From assembly GCA_963816535.1 (NCBI GenBank), contig CAWFKW010000003.1, forward strand, positions 868,001 through 932,000: a stretch of 64,000 nucleotides of DNA, read 5' to 3'. The translations under genes and the position numbers were made by a program. The notes under the pieces are model-generated. The model saw only the letters and a list, made by a program, of their open reading frames with translations, was not told where the DNA came from and made no database searches. Numbering within the stretch: position 1 is the first letter of the stretch; each line of letters starts with the position of its first letter. Positions 27,819 through 37,300 of the stretch are shown one piece after another. This DNA is from CAWFKW01 sp963816535 (GTDB taxonomy: Bacteria; Bacteroidota; Ignavibacteria; Tepidaquicellales; OLB5).

Positions 27819-28010
27819 CTATTTTACTACTGTCTTATCCTTTTCGTCTTCTGTCTTTGTAATTTCGTCGTTCACGTCCCTTGTCGCTTTCTTAAATTCC
27901 CTGATGCCCTTGCCCAGTCCCTGCATCATCTCGGGAATTTTTTTTGCGCCAAACAATACAAGTATTACAAGTAATACAAGTATAAGTTCCTGCGATCCTA
28001 AACCAAACAT
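27819..28010 (-). CDS. tatA: Twin-arginine translocase TatA/TatE subunit
   Basis: 63 aa with a short N-terminal membrane helix (LILVLLVILVLFG, about 9-21), the conserved FGAKKIPEMMQGLGKGIREFKK hinge and amphipathic helix, and a charged tail; length and motif are those of TatA. It forms the pore for folded Tat substrates such as the amine oxidase at 22954. The start has an AGGAG-rich leader. Between purQ (42-base gap) and gatA (1-base gap) in one operon. Confidence 0.94.
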   Translation of the reverse strand: MFGLGSQELILVLLVILVLFGAKKIPEMMQGLGKGIREFKKATRDVNDEITKTEDEKDKTVVK

Positions 28011-28052
28011 TTTTTTATATCTCCTTCTCCTGTTCTCAGCAAACAGGATTTA

Positions 28053-28733
28053 TTAATTCAAACTCTGGATTATACTCTCAAAAATATATTTGCCGTCATG
28101 CGCGCCTACCAGGTCTTCGCTTGCTCTTTCGGGATGGGGCATCATGCCCATTACATTTCCCTTTTCATTCATTATTCCCGCAATATCGGCTATCGAGCCG
28201 TTGGGATTATCTTCGTACCTGAAAACAACGCGGTTATTATCTTCAAGTTCTCTCAGCGTATCCGCGTCGCAGAAATAATTCCCGTCGCCGTGTGCAACTG
28301 GTATAACAAATGCCTGATTATTAAGATTTCCGGCAATGGAGTTCGTAAAAATGGCGTTTTTGTTTTCAATATTCAATGTAACATTCCTGCATACAAACCT
28401 CAGGTTGGCGTTCCTTAGAAGCGTGCCGGGCAGCAAACCCGCCTCGCACAGTATCTGGAAACCGTTGCATATACCCATCACAATACCTCCGTTACGGGCA
28501 AACCTGACAATATCCTTCATAATGCCCGAAAAGCGGGCTATTGCCCCGCAACGCAGGTAATCTCCGTACGAAAATCCGCCGGGGATAATTATTACGTTCC
28601 TGTCGCCAATAGTTGAATCCTTGTGCCACAAAAACTCAGTATCCTGATCCAAAACGTGTTTCAAAACGTTGTAAGCGTCGTGGTCGCAGTTCGAACCGGG
28701 GAACACAACTACGCCAAAGCGGGCTTTAGACAT
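28053..28733 (-). CDS. purQ: Phosphoribosylformylglycinamidine synthase, glutaminase subunit
   Basis: 226 aa class I glutamine amidotransferase. The nucleophile is C89 in MGICNGFQIL; PGGFSYGDYLR and the C-terminal PHPER histidine/glutamate complete the signature. It supplies ammonia to PurL for FGAM formation in purine synthesis. It starts directly at the stop of purS with no gap. PurL is not in the window. Confidence 0.96.
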   Translation of the reverse strand: MSKARFGVVVFPGSNCDHDAYNVLKHVLDQDTEFLWHKDSTIGDRNVIIIPGGFSYGDYLRCGAIARFSGIMKDIVRFARNGGIVMGICNGFQILCEAGLLPGTLLRNANLRFVCRNVTLNIENKNAIFTNSIAGNLNNQAFVIPVAHGDGNYFCDADTLRELEDNNRVVFRYEDNPNGSIADIAGIMNEKGNVMGMMPHPERASEDLVGAHDGKYIFESIIQSLN

Positions 28734-29021
28734 TTACTTCGCGCCTCCGCCGTTATTAGACGCGCCCGCCCCGTCAAGGTTTAAGACCTCAAACTCATAA
28801 TCTTCTATAACGGGATTTGCAAGAAGTTTTTTGCAAACTTCCTCTGTAGTTTTGCCGGCTTCTTCTTTGGAGGCCGAATCGATAGTAAGCTCTATATACT
28901 TACCGATCCTTGTATCCTTTATGTTCCTGAAGCCTAAACTTTCTATGGAATGTTCGACTGCTTTCCCCTGCGGGTCAAGTATCGATTTTCTGAGAGTGAT
29001 TTTAATTCTGGATTTATACAA
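28734..29021 (-). CDS. purS: Phosphoribosylformylglycinamidine synthase, PurS subunit
   Basis: Small bridging subunit of the PurS-PurQ-PurL complex. The core (KSRIKITLRKSILDPQGKAV... and SLGFRNIKDTRIGKYIEL) is typical. The family normally begins four or five residues before this core, which fits a TTG at 29021, giving 95 aa and an 8-base overlap with the upstream gene; an ATG at 29063 would add 14 residues and overlap by 50 bases. The C-terminal tail (GAGASNNGGGAK) is a low-complexity extension beyond the usual end. Confidence 0.85.
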   Translation of the reverse strand: MYKSRIKITLRKSILDPQGKAVEHSIESLGFRNIKDTRIGKYIELTIDSASKEEAGKTTEEVCKKLLANPVIEDYEFEVLNLDGAGASNNGGGAK

Positions 29022-29445
29022 TATTTTGGTTTGAGAATTTATAATACAATTTTCTTGAAACAATGAAAAATATCGCCAACAGCAATAACATCGAGATCAT
29101 GGGCTTTAAATTCAAATTTGTCGGGACCAATAATTCCTTATTTATGTACCCTTCCTTGAATTTTGTTTTCACTTTTGAAAAGACTATCCTCCCGTTAACC
29201 GCTGATATCCAGTCTTCAACATAAACAAAGTCGCCGCTGTTTATAAACCCGTCGGCGCTTCCGTAATCCTTTGGGTCAAGCAGCAGCGGAGTCATTCCGT
29301 AGGGCGAATCTTTCACAATCGCTCTTTCGTATGCAAAATTATTGTATACGTCCACCGCGCTGTATATCAGAATTCCGACAATCAAAACAAGCGCGGCATA
29401 ACCTACGCCTTTTGCCGCTTTGGAAACAGATTTATTCAAGCCCAT
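29014..29445 (-). CDS. Hypothetical two-helix membrane protein
   Basis: 143 aa from the ATG at 29445; an upstream GTG at 29487 is less likely because it adds a polar stretch and runs into the palindromic repeat. Membrane helices lie at about 11-33 (GVGYAALVLIVGILIYSAV) and near the C-terminus (PMISMLLLLAIFFIVSRKLYY). The central 70 residues would face the periplasm. Not recognised. It overlaps purS and appears to be the first gene of the purS-purQ-tatA-gatA operon. Confidence 0.6.
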   Translation of the reverse strand: MGLNKSVSKAAKGVGYAALVLIVGILIYSAVDVYNNFAYERAIVKDSPYGMTPLLLDPKDYGSADGFINSGDFVYVEDWISAVNGRIVFSKVKTKFKEGYINKELLVPTNLNLKPMISMLLLLAIFFIVSRKLYYKFSNQNIV

Positions 29446-29480
29446 AGCTGCCGGTTCTTTCCTGAGGGCTATATTATATT

Positions 29481-29537
29481 TTCCCACCCCCGACCCTCTC
29501 TCAAAAAGAGAGGCGTACCCGCCGGGACAGGGCGAGT
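29481..29537. repeat. Dispersed palindromic repeat (CCTCTCT...AGAGAGG type)
   Basis: A 7-bp stem at 29495-29501 and 29507-29513 lies in a C-rich segment (CCCCCGACCCTCTCTC) ending CAGGGCGAG. Its layout, a C/T arm, G/A arm and G-rich tail, resembles the elements at 34181 and 37464, so these look like one repeat family. Confidence 0.5.
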
Positions 29538-29547
29538 CAAATCTAAA

Positions 29548-30618
29548 TCACTTCGCGCTTAACTGTTTATCTATCTGGTCCTTCATGTCACGGTAAAGCT
29601 TCCTGTTGAAAATGACCAGCGCTTTATCAATAGACTCCTTTGCTTTGGCAAATTCTTTCAGGTCATAATACAATTTCGCCTGGATATAATATGAACTGCC
29701 TTCGTTAACCGAACCCTTAAGATAAGGCAGCCCGGTATTTACCAGATCTAAACCTTTTTTATAATCTTCAGCTCCAGTGCCTTTATCAGCTAGCCCGATT
29801 GCGCGGCCGTTCATGAACTGCCCGTAGCTTGAGCCAACCATATCATCGTTCGGGAACTTTGCGAGCGCTTCTTTATACCATTTATCAGCCGTTTCAACAT
29901 CGTTCTTTGTATAATAATATGCCTCGCATAAAGAAACGTACGCATCTCTTAATACGTCGCTGGACGGATTTTCTTTTATGAAATTCTCAAGATTCTGGAC
30001 TATGGTTTCTTTATCAGACATCGAAGCAAGTCTGTACTTTGCGTCGTCTGTTTTGCCTTCTTTGTTTTCCGGGTCAAGCTCAATAATTTTATTCAGGTAA
30101 GCCTTCGCGTCATTTTCATTTCCTAAAGCCATCAGCTTATCCGCAAAACGTGAATTTGCATCAATGTTGGAGGGGTCCTTTTCAAGTTTAGCTTTCAGGT
30201 CGTTATATGTGTTGATTCCCTTTTCATAATCTGACATCATCTCAGTAAAATCCTTAGCCGGCACATAGCCAACTATCCTGTCTATCTCATTCCCGTCGGC
30301 GTCAAGAAATAAAATTGTCGGGTACCCTGTAACTTTATACTTCTTGGCAAAATCCAGGCCTTCGCCTTTTTCAGCGTCTATTTTATAATTCACCTGGTTT
30401 GCATTGGCAATAGCGCCAACGTCGCTTTTAGAATATACTTTGTTATCAAGCTCAACGCACCATTTGCACCAGTCTGTCATAACGTCGACCATGACAATTT
30501 TTTTCTGGTCCTTGGCCATTTGCATAATATCAGCCAGCGAACCCTGCTTAAAATCAATTTGCGAAAATGACATTTTCGCTAAGAACAGGAGGGCAAGTAA
30601 TAAAATAGTCTTTTTCAT
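29548..30618 (-). CDS. Secreted thioredoxin-fold/TPR protein
   Basis: 356 aa. Signal peptide 1-19 (...KMSFSQ), then a thioredoxin domain with the active site W-C51-K-W-C54 and YPTILFLDADGNE. The C-terminal 200 residues form TPR-like helices (KAYLNKIIELDPENKEG, EAYYYTKNDVETADKWYKEAL). Probably a periplasmic thiol-disulfide protein with a protein-interaction module. Monocistronic; divergent from the penicillin acylase gene. Confidence 0.82.
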   Translation of the reverse strand: MKKTILLLALLFLAKMSFSQIDFKQGSLADIMQMAKDQKKIVMVDVMTDWCKWCVELDNKVYSKSDVGAIANANQVNYKIDAEKGEGLDFAKKYKVTGYPTILFLDADGNEIDRIVGYVPAKDFTEMMSDYEKGINTYNDLKAKLEKDPSNIDANSRFADKLMALGNENDAKAYLNKIIELDPENKEGKTDDAKYRLASMSDKETIVQNLENFIKENPSSDVLRDAYVSLCEAYYYTKNDVETADKWYKEALAKFPNDDMVGSSYGQFMNGRAIGLADKGTGAEDYKKGLDLVNTGLPYLKGSVNEGSSYYIQAKLYYDLKEFAKAKESIDKALVIFNRKLYRDMKDQIDKQLSAK

Positions 30619-30829
30619 GTTTCTGCTTTAATAAGTTATTATTTATAATATTTAATTAATCTGATGCAATTAAGCTATATATCTTAAAATAACAATTTAA
30701 GTTCAAATGTAATATGTCTATATTTGTATTCCAGTTAACTTCAAAAAATATAGGCTTTTTGAAAGAATTATACATAAAAAATCGGATTCCCTCATTCAGC
30801 GCTGTGGAAGCCCTCGTTCAATATTTTAG

Positions 30830-33361
30830 ATGAATAAATTTCTTAAAACTTTTCTTGGTATCGCGGTAATAATTATCCCTTTAGCCGTGCTATTCTTGTT
30901 CATTTTTAACGGCATGTCGAAGAAGTCTTTTTACCCCGTTCAGGGCGAAACAACGGTACAGGGCCTGAACTCGCCGGTAAAGATCTATTTTGACGATTAC
31001 GCCGTGCCGCATATATTCGCTGAAAACGAAAGAGACATGTATTTTACGATGGGCTACATGCATGCTCAGGACAGGCTATGGCAGATGGACATTACCCGCC
31101 GTGTTGCAGAAGGAAGGCTTGCCGAAATCATGGGCGGCGGCGTATTGGAATTTGATAAGCTTTTCAGAACAATAGGAATTAATAAGTTTGCTTACCGATG
31201 GTATGAAAACATAAGCCCGAAGAGCAAAGAAATACTAGCTTACTATACAGACGGCGTAAATAAATTTATTGATACCCATTACAAAAATCTGCCTGTTGAG
31301 TTTGACGCGCTGAATTATAAACCCGAACCATGGAAGCCCCAGCAGAGCCTTATGATAGCAAGGCTTATGGGATGGGACCTTAACATTGCCTGGTATACCG
31401 ATTATGTTCTGGGCGAGATAGTTAATAAAGTCGGCCTTGAAAAAGCCGGCGAGATATTCCCTGACACAACGTTTTCGCTTTTCAAAAGACCGATTGACAC
31501 TTTAGCCGTTGAAGACACATCAAAAAGCGTCTCCGAAAATTCAGCGCCGGTTCTCAGGCTTCGGCAAACCGCGGCGCTCGGGCAGGGATTTTTTGATTCA
31601 TACCAGAATTACCGTTCGTATTTTAATATCAACTGCTCTCATACTGGCAGCAACGCGTGGGTAATATCCGGCGCGAAATCTTTAACAGGTAAACCCATAC
31701 TTGCAAATGACCCCCATCTCGGTTTTCAGGCCCCTTCAAAATGGTACGAACTGGATATGAATAGCGGACAAACCGCCGTGAGAGGAATGTCAATAGCAGG
31801 CGTTCCCGGAATTGTGATCGGCAATAACCGATTCATCAGCTGGGGCATAACCAACCTGATGAACGACGACAATGATTTTATAATTCTTCAGAAAGACTCG
31901 GTGAACGCCAATAAATATTATTACAAAAACCAGCCTTACACGCTCGACTCGGTTGTTGAGAAGATCGGCGTAAAAGATTCTGTTGAGGCGGATTACACGG
32001 TTAAGATGACTAAAATAGGGCCCGTTATATCAGGGCTTAATGAAAGAGGGTTTGCCGGTTACGGAAATCCGGATAAAGAAAACGCTTACAAAGATAAACT
32101 AATGACCTTCAGGTGGACGGGCTTTGAATATTCAGACGAGGTTAACACTTTTTATAAATTAGATAATGCAAGAACGTGGGATGAATTCAAGGAAGGGCTG
32201 AAAGATTTCAGCGTTCCCGCTTCGAACTTTGTCTATGCAGATGTAGGCGGAAACATTGGCTACCACGCTGCGGGTAAAATACCGGAAAGAAGAACCCCGA
32301 ATAATACAAGCTACATTTTCCCGTCATCAGGCGAACTTGACTGGGACGGCTTTGTTGATTTTGACAGGCTGCCAAACGATTACAATCCAAAAGAAGGTTA
32401 CATAGCGAGCGCCAATACAAACCCGTTCGATATACTCAAAACTGAGCCGAAGAACAGGTATTATATTGGGTATCTGTGGGAACCATCCTCAAGATATGAT
32501 AAAATAAAGAACTGGCTTGACGGCAAGTCAAAGCTTGATATTGATGAGTTCCAGCTTATGCAGATGAACTATGAATCGCCTTATGCAAAAGAAATTGGCG
32601 TGTACATTGAAGAGGCTTATAAGAACTACAGCGGAAACGACAACGATATTAAATGGTGCATTGAAAGATTTAAGAACTGGGACGGAGAGATGAAGCCTTC
32701 GAACCCTCTGGGCTCGGTATATAACGCTTTCTTCACCTACCTGCTGCGCAACACTTACCTTGACCAGCTTGGCGACAAAGTATTCTATGATTTTCTTATC
32801 GTCCAGAATATTCCCTATAGGGCGACGCTTAACCTTCTGAGGAACGGAAAATCGATCTGGTTCGATAATATTAACACCGCGGCTGTTGAAAAAAGGAACG
32901 ATATAATCAGAAAAAGCCTGCAGGACGCGTTGGTATTTCTGAGAACAAAGTTTTCTAACCAAGACATAAACACCTGGGACTGGGGGGAGATACATAAAGC
33001 AAAATTCCGCCACCCGCTCGGGATTGTGCCGGCATTTGATAAGATATTCAACATCGGGCCGTTTGATGTAGGCGGCGACCAAACTACAATAAACAACTCT
33101 GAATATAGCTTTAATGAAGTAATGAAAAACGGCGACTTCACGAATATACTTGGCCCATCGATGAGAATAATCGTAAGCATGGCCGACCCTGAGCGTTCGC
33201 TCTCGGTAAATACTACCGGCCAATCAGGGCAGCCGCTGCATCCGAATTACCAGGACCAGGCAAGGCTGTGGCAGTTTGGCGAATACAAGTATAACACAAT
33301 GAGCCAATTAGAAATGATAGCTAAAGAGTATAAGCTACTGACTCTGCTTCCCGGAAATTAA
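30830..33361 (+). CDS. Penicillin acylase family (Ntn-hydrolase) protein
   Basis: 843 aa, normal precursor length. An N-terminal membrane anchor or uncleaved signal (about 7-29) is followed by the alpha domain with YFTMGYMHAQDRLWQMDITRR. The autocatalytic nucleophile is S274 in HTG-SNAW, where the precursor is cut into alpha and beta chains; ILANDPHLG and SWGITN follow in the beta chain. Relatives hydrolyse penicillins or acyl-homoserine lactones in the periplasm; the natural substrate cannot be told. It is one base upstream of rsmA. Confidence 0.9.
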   Translation: MNKFLKTFLGIAVIIIPLAVLFLFIFNGMSKKSFYPVQGETTVQGLNSPVKIYFDDYAVPHIFAENERDMYFTMGYMHAQDRLWQMDITRRVAEGRLAEIMGGGVLEFDKLFRTIGINKFAYRWYENISPKSKEILAYYTDGVNKFIDTHYKNLPVEFDALNYKPEPWKPQQSLMIARLMGWDLNIAWYTDYVLGEIVNKVGLEKAGEIFPDTTFSLFKRPIDTLAVEDTSKSVSENSAPVLRLRQTAALGQGFFDSYQNYRSYFNINCSHTGSNAWVISGAKSLTGKPILANDPHLGFQAPSKWYELDMNSGQTAVRGMSIAGVPGIVIGNNRFISWGITNLMNDDNDFIILQKDSVNANKYYYKNQPYTLDSVVEKIGVKDSVEADYTVKMTKIGPVISGLNERGFAGYGNPDKENAYKDKLMTFRWTGFEYSDEVNTFYKLDNARTWDEFKEGLKDFSVPASNFVYADVGGNIGYHAAGKIPERRTPNNTSYIFPSSGELDWDGFVDFDRLPNDYNPKEGYIASANTNPFDILKTEPKNRYYIGYLWEPSSRYDKIKNWLDGKSKLDIDEFQLMQMNYESPYAKEIGVYIEEAYKNYSGNDNDIKWCIERFKNWDGEMKPSNPLGSVYNAFFTYLLRNTYLDQLGDKVFYDFLIVQNIPYRATLNLLRNGKSIWFDNINTAAVEKRNDIIRKSLQDALVFLRTKFSNQDINTWDWGEIHKAKFRHPLGIVPAFDKIFNIGPFDVGGDQTTINNSEYSFNEVMKNGDFTNILGPSMRIIVSMADPERSLSVNTTGQSGQPLHPNYQDQARLWQFGEYKYNTMSQLEMIAKEYKLLTLLPGN

Positions 33362-33362
33362 A

Positions 33363-34178
33363 ATGACTCCGGACACATCAGAATTCAAAACCCGTCCCAA
33401 AAAATCGCTTGGACAGAATTACCTGAAGGACGATAACATTTGCAGGAACATCGTTAGATCATTTGAAATCGGCTATAAGGATTATGTTCTTGAAATCGGC
33501 CCCGGCCGCGGAGCCATTACAAAATATATACTTGAAAAGACAGATAACGTGGTTGCCGTTGAACTGGATAAGATTAACTGCGCATTGTTAAAGGAACAAT
33601 TTCCCAGCCTGAAGCTGCTTAGTAATGACTTTTTGAAAATCGATTTAGAAAATATCAGGAAATCTCAATTCGAAAATCTCAATTCGAAACTCCGGATTCT
33701 CGGCAATATCCCGTATAATATTACCACCGAGATAATATTCAAGCTTATTGATAACAGAACTCTGATAAAAGACGCTCAAATAATGGTCCAGGAAGAAGTA
33801 GCGCAAAGACTTGTCGCTTCGCCAAATTCGAAAGAATACGGGATACCCTCAGTGTTTGTTCAGATCTTTACTAAGCCCAAACTAATATTTAAAGTATCAA
33901 GAAATTGTTTTTATCCAAAGCCCCGGGTTGATTCACGGATTATTCATTTTGATTTCGATAATAAGCTGCAGGATAAAATTAAAGACATAGATTTCTTTAA
34001 GAAGTTTGTAAAAGCGGCATTTGGCAACCGCCGCAAGACGCTTAGAAACTCGTTAAAGAAGCTGGAACTGAATCTTGGCGCCGTTGATTTTGATTTCGGC
34101 AGGCGCGCAGAAAGCTTATCGATATATGAATTCATAGAATTGAGTAATAGATTGATACCTTACCCCGTCACTTCGTGA
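33363..34178 (+). CDS. rsmA: 16S rRNA (adenine1518/1519-N6)-dimethyltransferase
   Basis: 271 aa. KsgA/RsmA signature: KKSLGQNYLKDD (13-24), SAM-binding EIGPGRGAIT (about 44-53) and the catalytic NIPYNIT. It dimethylates two adjacent adenines in the 3' hairpin of 16S rRNA during ribosome maturation. One base after the penicillin acylase stop, so probably co-transcribed. A perfect 22-bp palindrome begins directly after its stop. Confidence 0.96.
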   Translation: MTPDTSEFKTRPKKSLGQNYLKDDNICRNIVRSFEIGYKDYVLEIGPGRGAITKYILEKTDNVVAVELDKINCALLKEQFPSLKLLSNDFLKIDLENIRKSQFENLNSKLRILGNIPYNITTEIIFKLIDNRTLIKDAQIMVQEEVAQRLVASPNSKEYGIPSVFVQIFTKPKLIFKVSRNCFYPKPRVDSRIIHFDFDNKLQDKIKDIDFFKKFVKAAFGNRRKTLRNSLKKLELNLGAVDFDFGRRAESLSIYEFIELSNRLIPYPVTS

Positions 34179-34180
34179 CA

Positions 34181-34232
34181 CCCCTCTCCATATGGAGAGG
34201 GGAAGCTCGCTTTGGCGCGCAGGGGTGAGGTA
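34181..34232. repeat. Dispersed palindromic repeat after rsmA
   Basis: Positions 34181-34202 form a perfect 22-bp palindrome (CCCCTCTCCAT and its complement), followed by a G-rich tail ending AGGGGTGAGG. It resembles elements at 29481 and inside mfd. It may also act as a transcription barrier after rsmA, but there is no T-run. Confidence 0.6.
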
Positions 34233-34251
34233 TATAAGCTTTTTGGGCTTT

Positions 34252-34303
34252 AACCTGTAACTTGCAACCTGTAACTTGCAATCAGGAGGCAGTAACTTGC
34301 AAC
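34252..34303. repeat. Short tandem repeat between rsmA and mfd
   Basis: The 14-mer AACCTGTAACTTGC occurs twice back to back (34252-34265, 34266-34279), with a third partial copy (GTAACTTGCAAC) at 34292-34303. Non-coding. Confidence 0.6.
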
Positions 34304-34336
34304 CCATGTGGCGCCTGAGAGACCCATGATTGTGAT

Positions 34337-37300
34337 TTGATAGAATTAGCGAACAAAATATTTTCATCGCGTGAATTTAACGAGCTGAGAAATTCAGCAG
34401 GGAAAGACTGTTTCCTCACAGGCGTAAGCGGCTCATTTAACGCATTTATTGTATCACACTTATACCTTAACTCTAACAGGAAGATAGTTTATTGCTCCGC
34501 TGAGGCTCAAAAGCTCTTCAAACTTAAGGATGACCTGAACTTTATCATTGGAGATGAAGCAGCGTCAGTGTATTTAGACAAATTTGATGAGGAATATGAA
34601 GGCGACATCACTCCCCTTTCAACAACGCTTAAACGGCTTTCAACAGATGACGGTTATATAATCCTGCTGGACCCGCCGGTGTTTCACAAACCCATCATCG
34701 GCGAGAGCGCCTTCAAGAGCAAGATCATAAACATCAAAAAGGGAGACGCGCTCAATTTTGACGAATTGATCTCACGGCTGCGGGTATTTAACTTCGCCCG
34801 CAAACAGGTTGTTGAGGAGGAAAACGATTATGCGGTTCGGGGCGGGATACTTGATATATTTCCTGAGAATCTTTCACAGCCGGTGAGGATAGAGTTCTAC
34901 GGAAACATAATTGAATCTATAAGGGAATTTGACGCGGGCACACAGCGTTCCATCGCGCAAATTGACGCTGTCGAAATTCTTCCTTCGCTCGATGAATTCG
35001 AAAACATACCTTCCGAAACCGCTAAGCTGATGGATTATATAGGCAAAGATGCGCTGCTGCTTCTTGATGAGCCGGACCTGATAAAGAACGATCATGAAGA
35101 TATCTTTCAGGAACTTCTGAAATTTCCAACGTCGTTTTTCTCAGGATTTTCGCTTAATAAATCGGAATCTGTTCAGGGTCTGAACGCAATAAGGGAAATT
35201 GTTTTCAATTCAAAGCCACAGCCGCCGTTCAATTCAAATACAAAATTACTTTTTGAAAACCTGGAAGGACTCGCCCGGAAGTCTTATCAAATTTATATCA
35301 CATGCACCGACGATTACCAGTCAAAACGCTTCAAAGAGCTTGTAGACGACCATGATGAAGACGGGGCCCTTGCTGATATTATTTATCTTGATAACTCATT
35401 TCATGAAGGGTTTCTTCTGCCTGAGGAGAACATTGCCGTTTATACCGAGCATGGGATTTATGACAGGTTCTACAGAACGGCAAAACGAAAGAGAAGATTT
35501 GCGGGCATCACTTTCAAAGACCTCGGCAAAGTCAACAACGGCGATTTCATGGTGCACCGCGATTTTGGAATAGGCAAATACGCAGGCATGAGAAAAGTTA
35601 AGACCGGCGGAATCGAGCATGAAGCCGTAAAGCTGCTGTATAAAGATAACGACGTGGTGTTTGTCAACCTGAACTCGCTTCACCTGATAAAAAAATATTC
35701 AGCGCAGGAAGGCTATGTGCCCAAGCTTAACAAGCTGGGAGGATATGAATGGGAAAAAACAAAACAGCGCACAAAGAAAAAGATACAGGATATTGCCCGC
35801 GATCTTATTCTGCTTTATTCAAAACGAAAAAAGCAAAAAGGATTTAGGTTCTCTGCCGATTCAGTATGGCAAAAAGAGCTGGAAGCAAGCTTTATTTACG
35901 AGGATACGCCGGACCAGGTAACTGCGACCAAAGAAGTTAAGAGCGACATGGAGGCTGAGATCCCAATGGACAGGCTTGTTTGCGGCGATGTTGGCTTTGG
36001 GAAAACCGAGGTCGCGGTTCGGGCAGCGTTCAAATGCGTATTGGATAACAAGCAGGCTGCCGTACTGGTGCCAACAACTATTCTAGCCGAGCAGCATTAT
36101 AACACATTTAAAGACAGGCTCTCAAACTGGGCGGTTGAAGTTGAACACATATCAAGATTTAAAAGCCGTAAAGAACAAACCGAAGTTCTCAAAAGGCTTG
36201 AAGACGGGAAACTTAACATTATTATTGGCACGCACCGCCTGCTATCAAAAGATGTTAAGTTCAGGGACCTTGGCTTATTAATTATTGACGAAGAACAGCG
36301 TTTCGGAGTGAAGTCAAAGGAAAAACTCAAGTTCATGCGGGAGAACGTTGATGTATTAACGCTTACCGCGACTCCTATCCCCCGCACTTTGAATTTTTCT
36401 CTGCTTGGCGCAAGAGACCTATCGATAATCAACACGCCGCCTAAAAACCGCCAGCCGATACATACCGAGATAATCAATTTTGATAAGAAAACTATCGGCA
36501 ATGCAGTGCTAAGAGAACTTCAGCGCGGAGGGCAGGTGTATTTGGTTAACGACAGAATCGCAAAACTGGAAGAACTTGCATTTATGATAGAAGAGCTTGT
36601 TCCGTTCGCAAAAGTTGCAATAGCGCACGGACAAATGACGGCGCCGCAGCTTGAAAAAGTTATGATGAAGTTCCTCGAAAAGAAATTTAACGTGCTGGTA
36701 TGCACTAAGATCATTGAATCAGGGCTTGATATACCCACAGTAAATACAATTATTATCAATCGCGCAGATCATTTCGGGCTTGCTGAATTATATCAGTTAC
36801 GCGGACGCGTTGGGCGCTCGAACACTAAATCATACGCATTCTTAATAACGCCGCCGCAAAGCGTGTTAACAAAACAGGCTGTCCGGAGGCTCCATGCGCT
36901 TGAGGAATTTTCGGATCTGGGCTCAGGGATGAATCTTGCGCTCCGCGACCTGGAAATACGGGGCGCGGGAAATTTGCTCGGCGGCGAGCAAAGCGGCTTT
37001 ATCTCTGAAATGGGATTCGATATGTACATGCAGATACTTGACGAAGCGGTCACCGAGCTGAAAGAATCAGAATTGGGGATGGCGCTTACCGATATAATTC
37101 CCAAAGCTCCGGCAAGCAAAAAGAAGATAAAAGAAGTTACAATTGAATCCGATGTGGCTATGCTGATTCCTGATTATTATGTTGACGATGAAAACACAAG
37201 ACTGGAAGTTTACCAGAGGCTCGCGAATGTTACTTCGCTTGAAGAACTTGATTCGATAAAAGCTGAACTGCTTGACAGGTTCGGGAAATTCCCTGATGAA

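Noticed and set aside
28734..29063. PurS starting at the ATG at 29063
   Set aside because: This would add 14 residues before the usual N-terminus and overlap the upstream gene by 50 bases; the TTG at 29021 fits the family better.
34252..34303. Tandem 14-mers as a possible CRISPR fragment
   Set aside because: The repeats abut without spacers and only two are complete; no cas genes are nearby.
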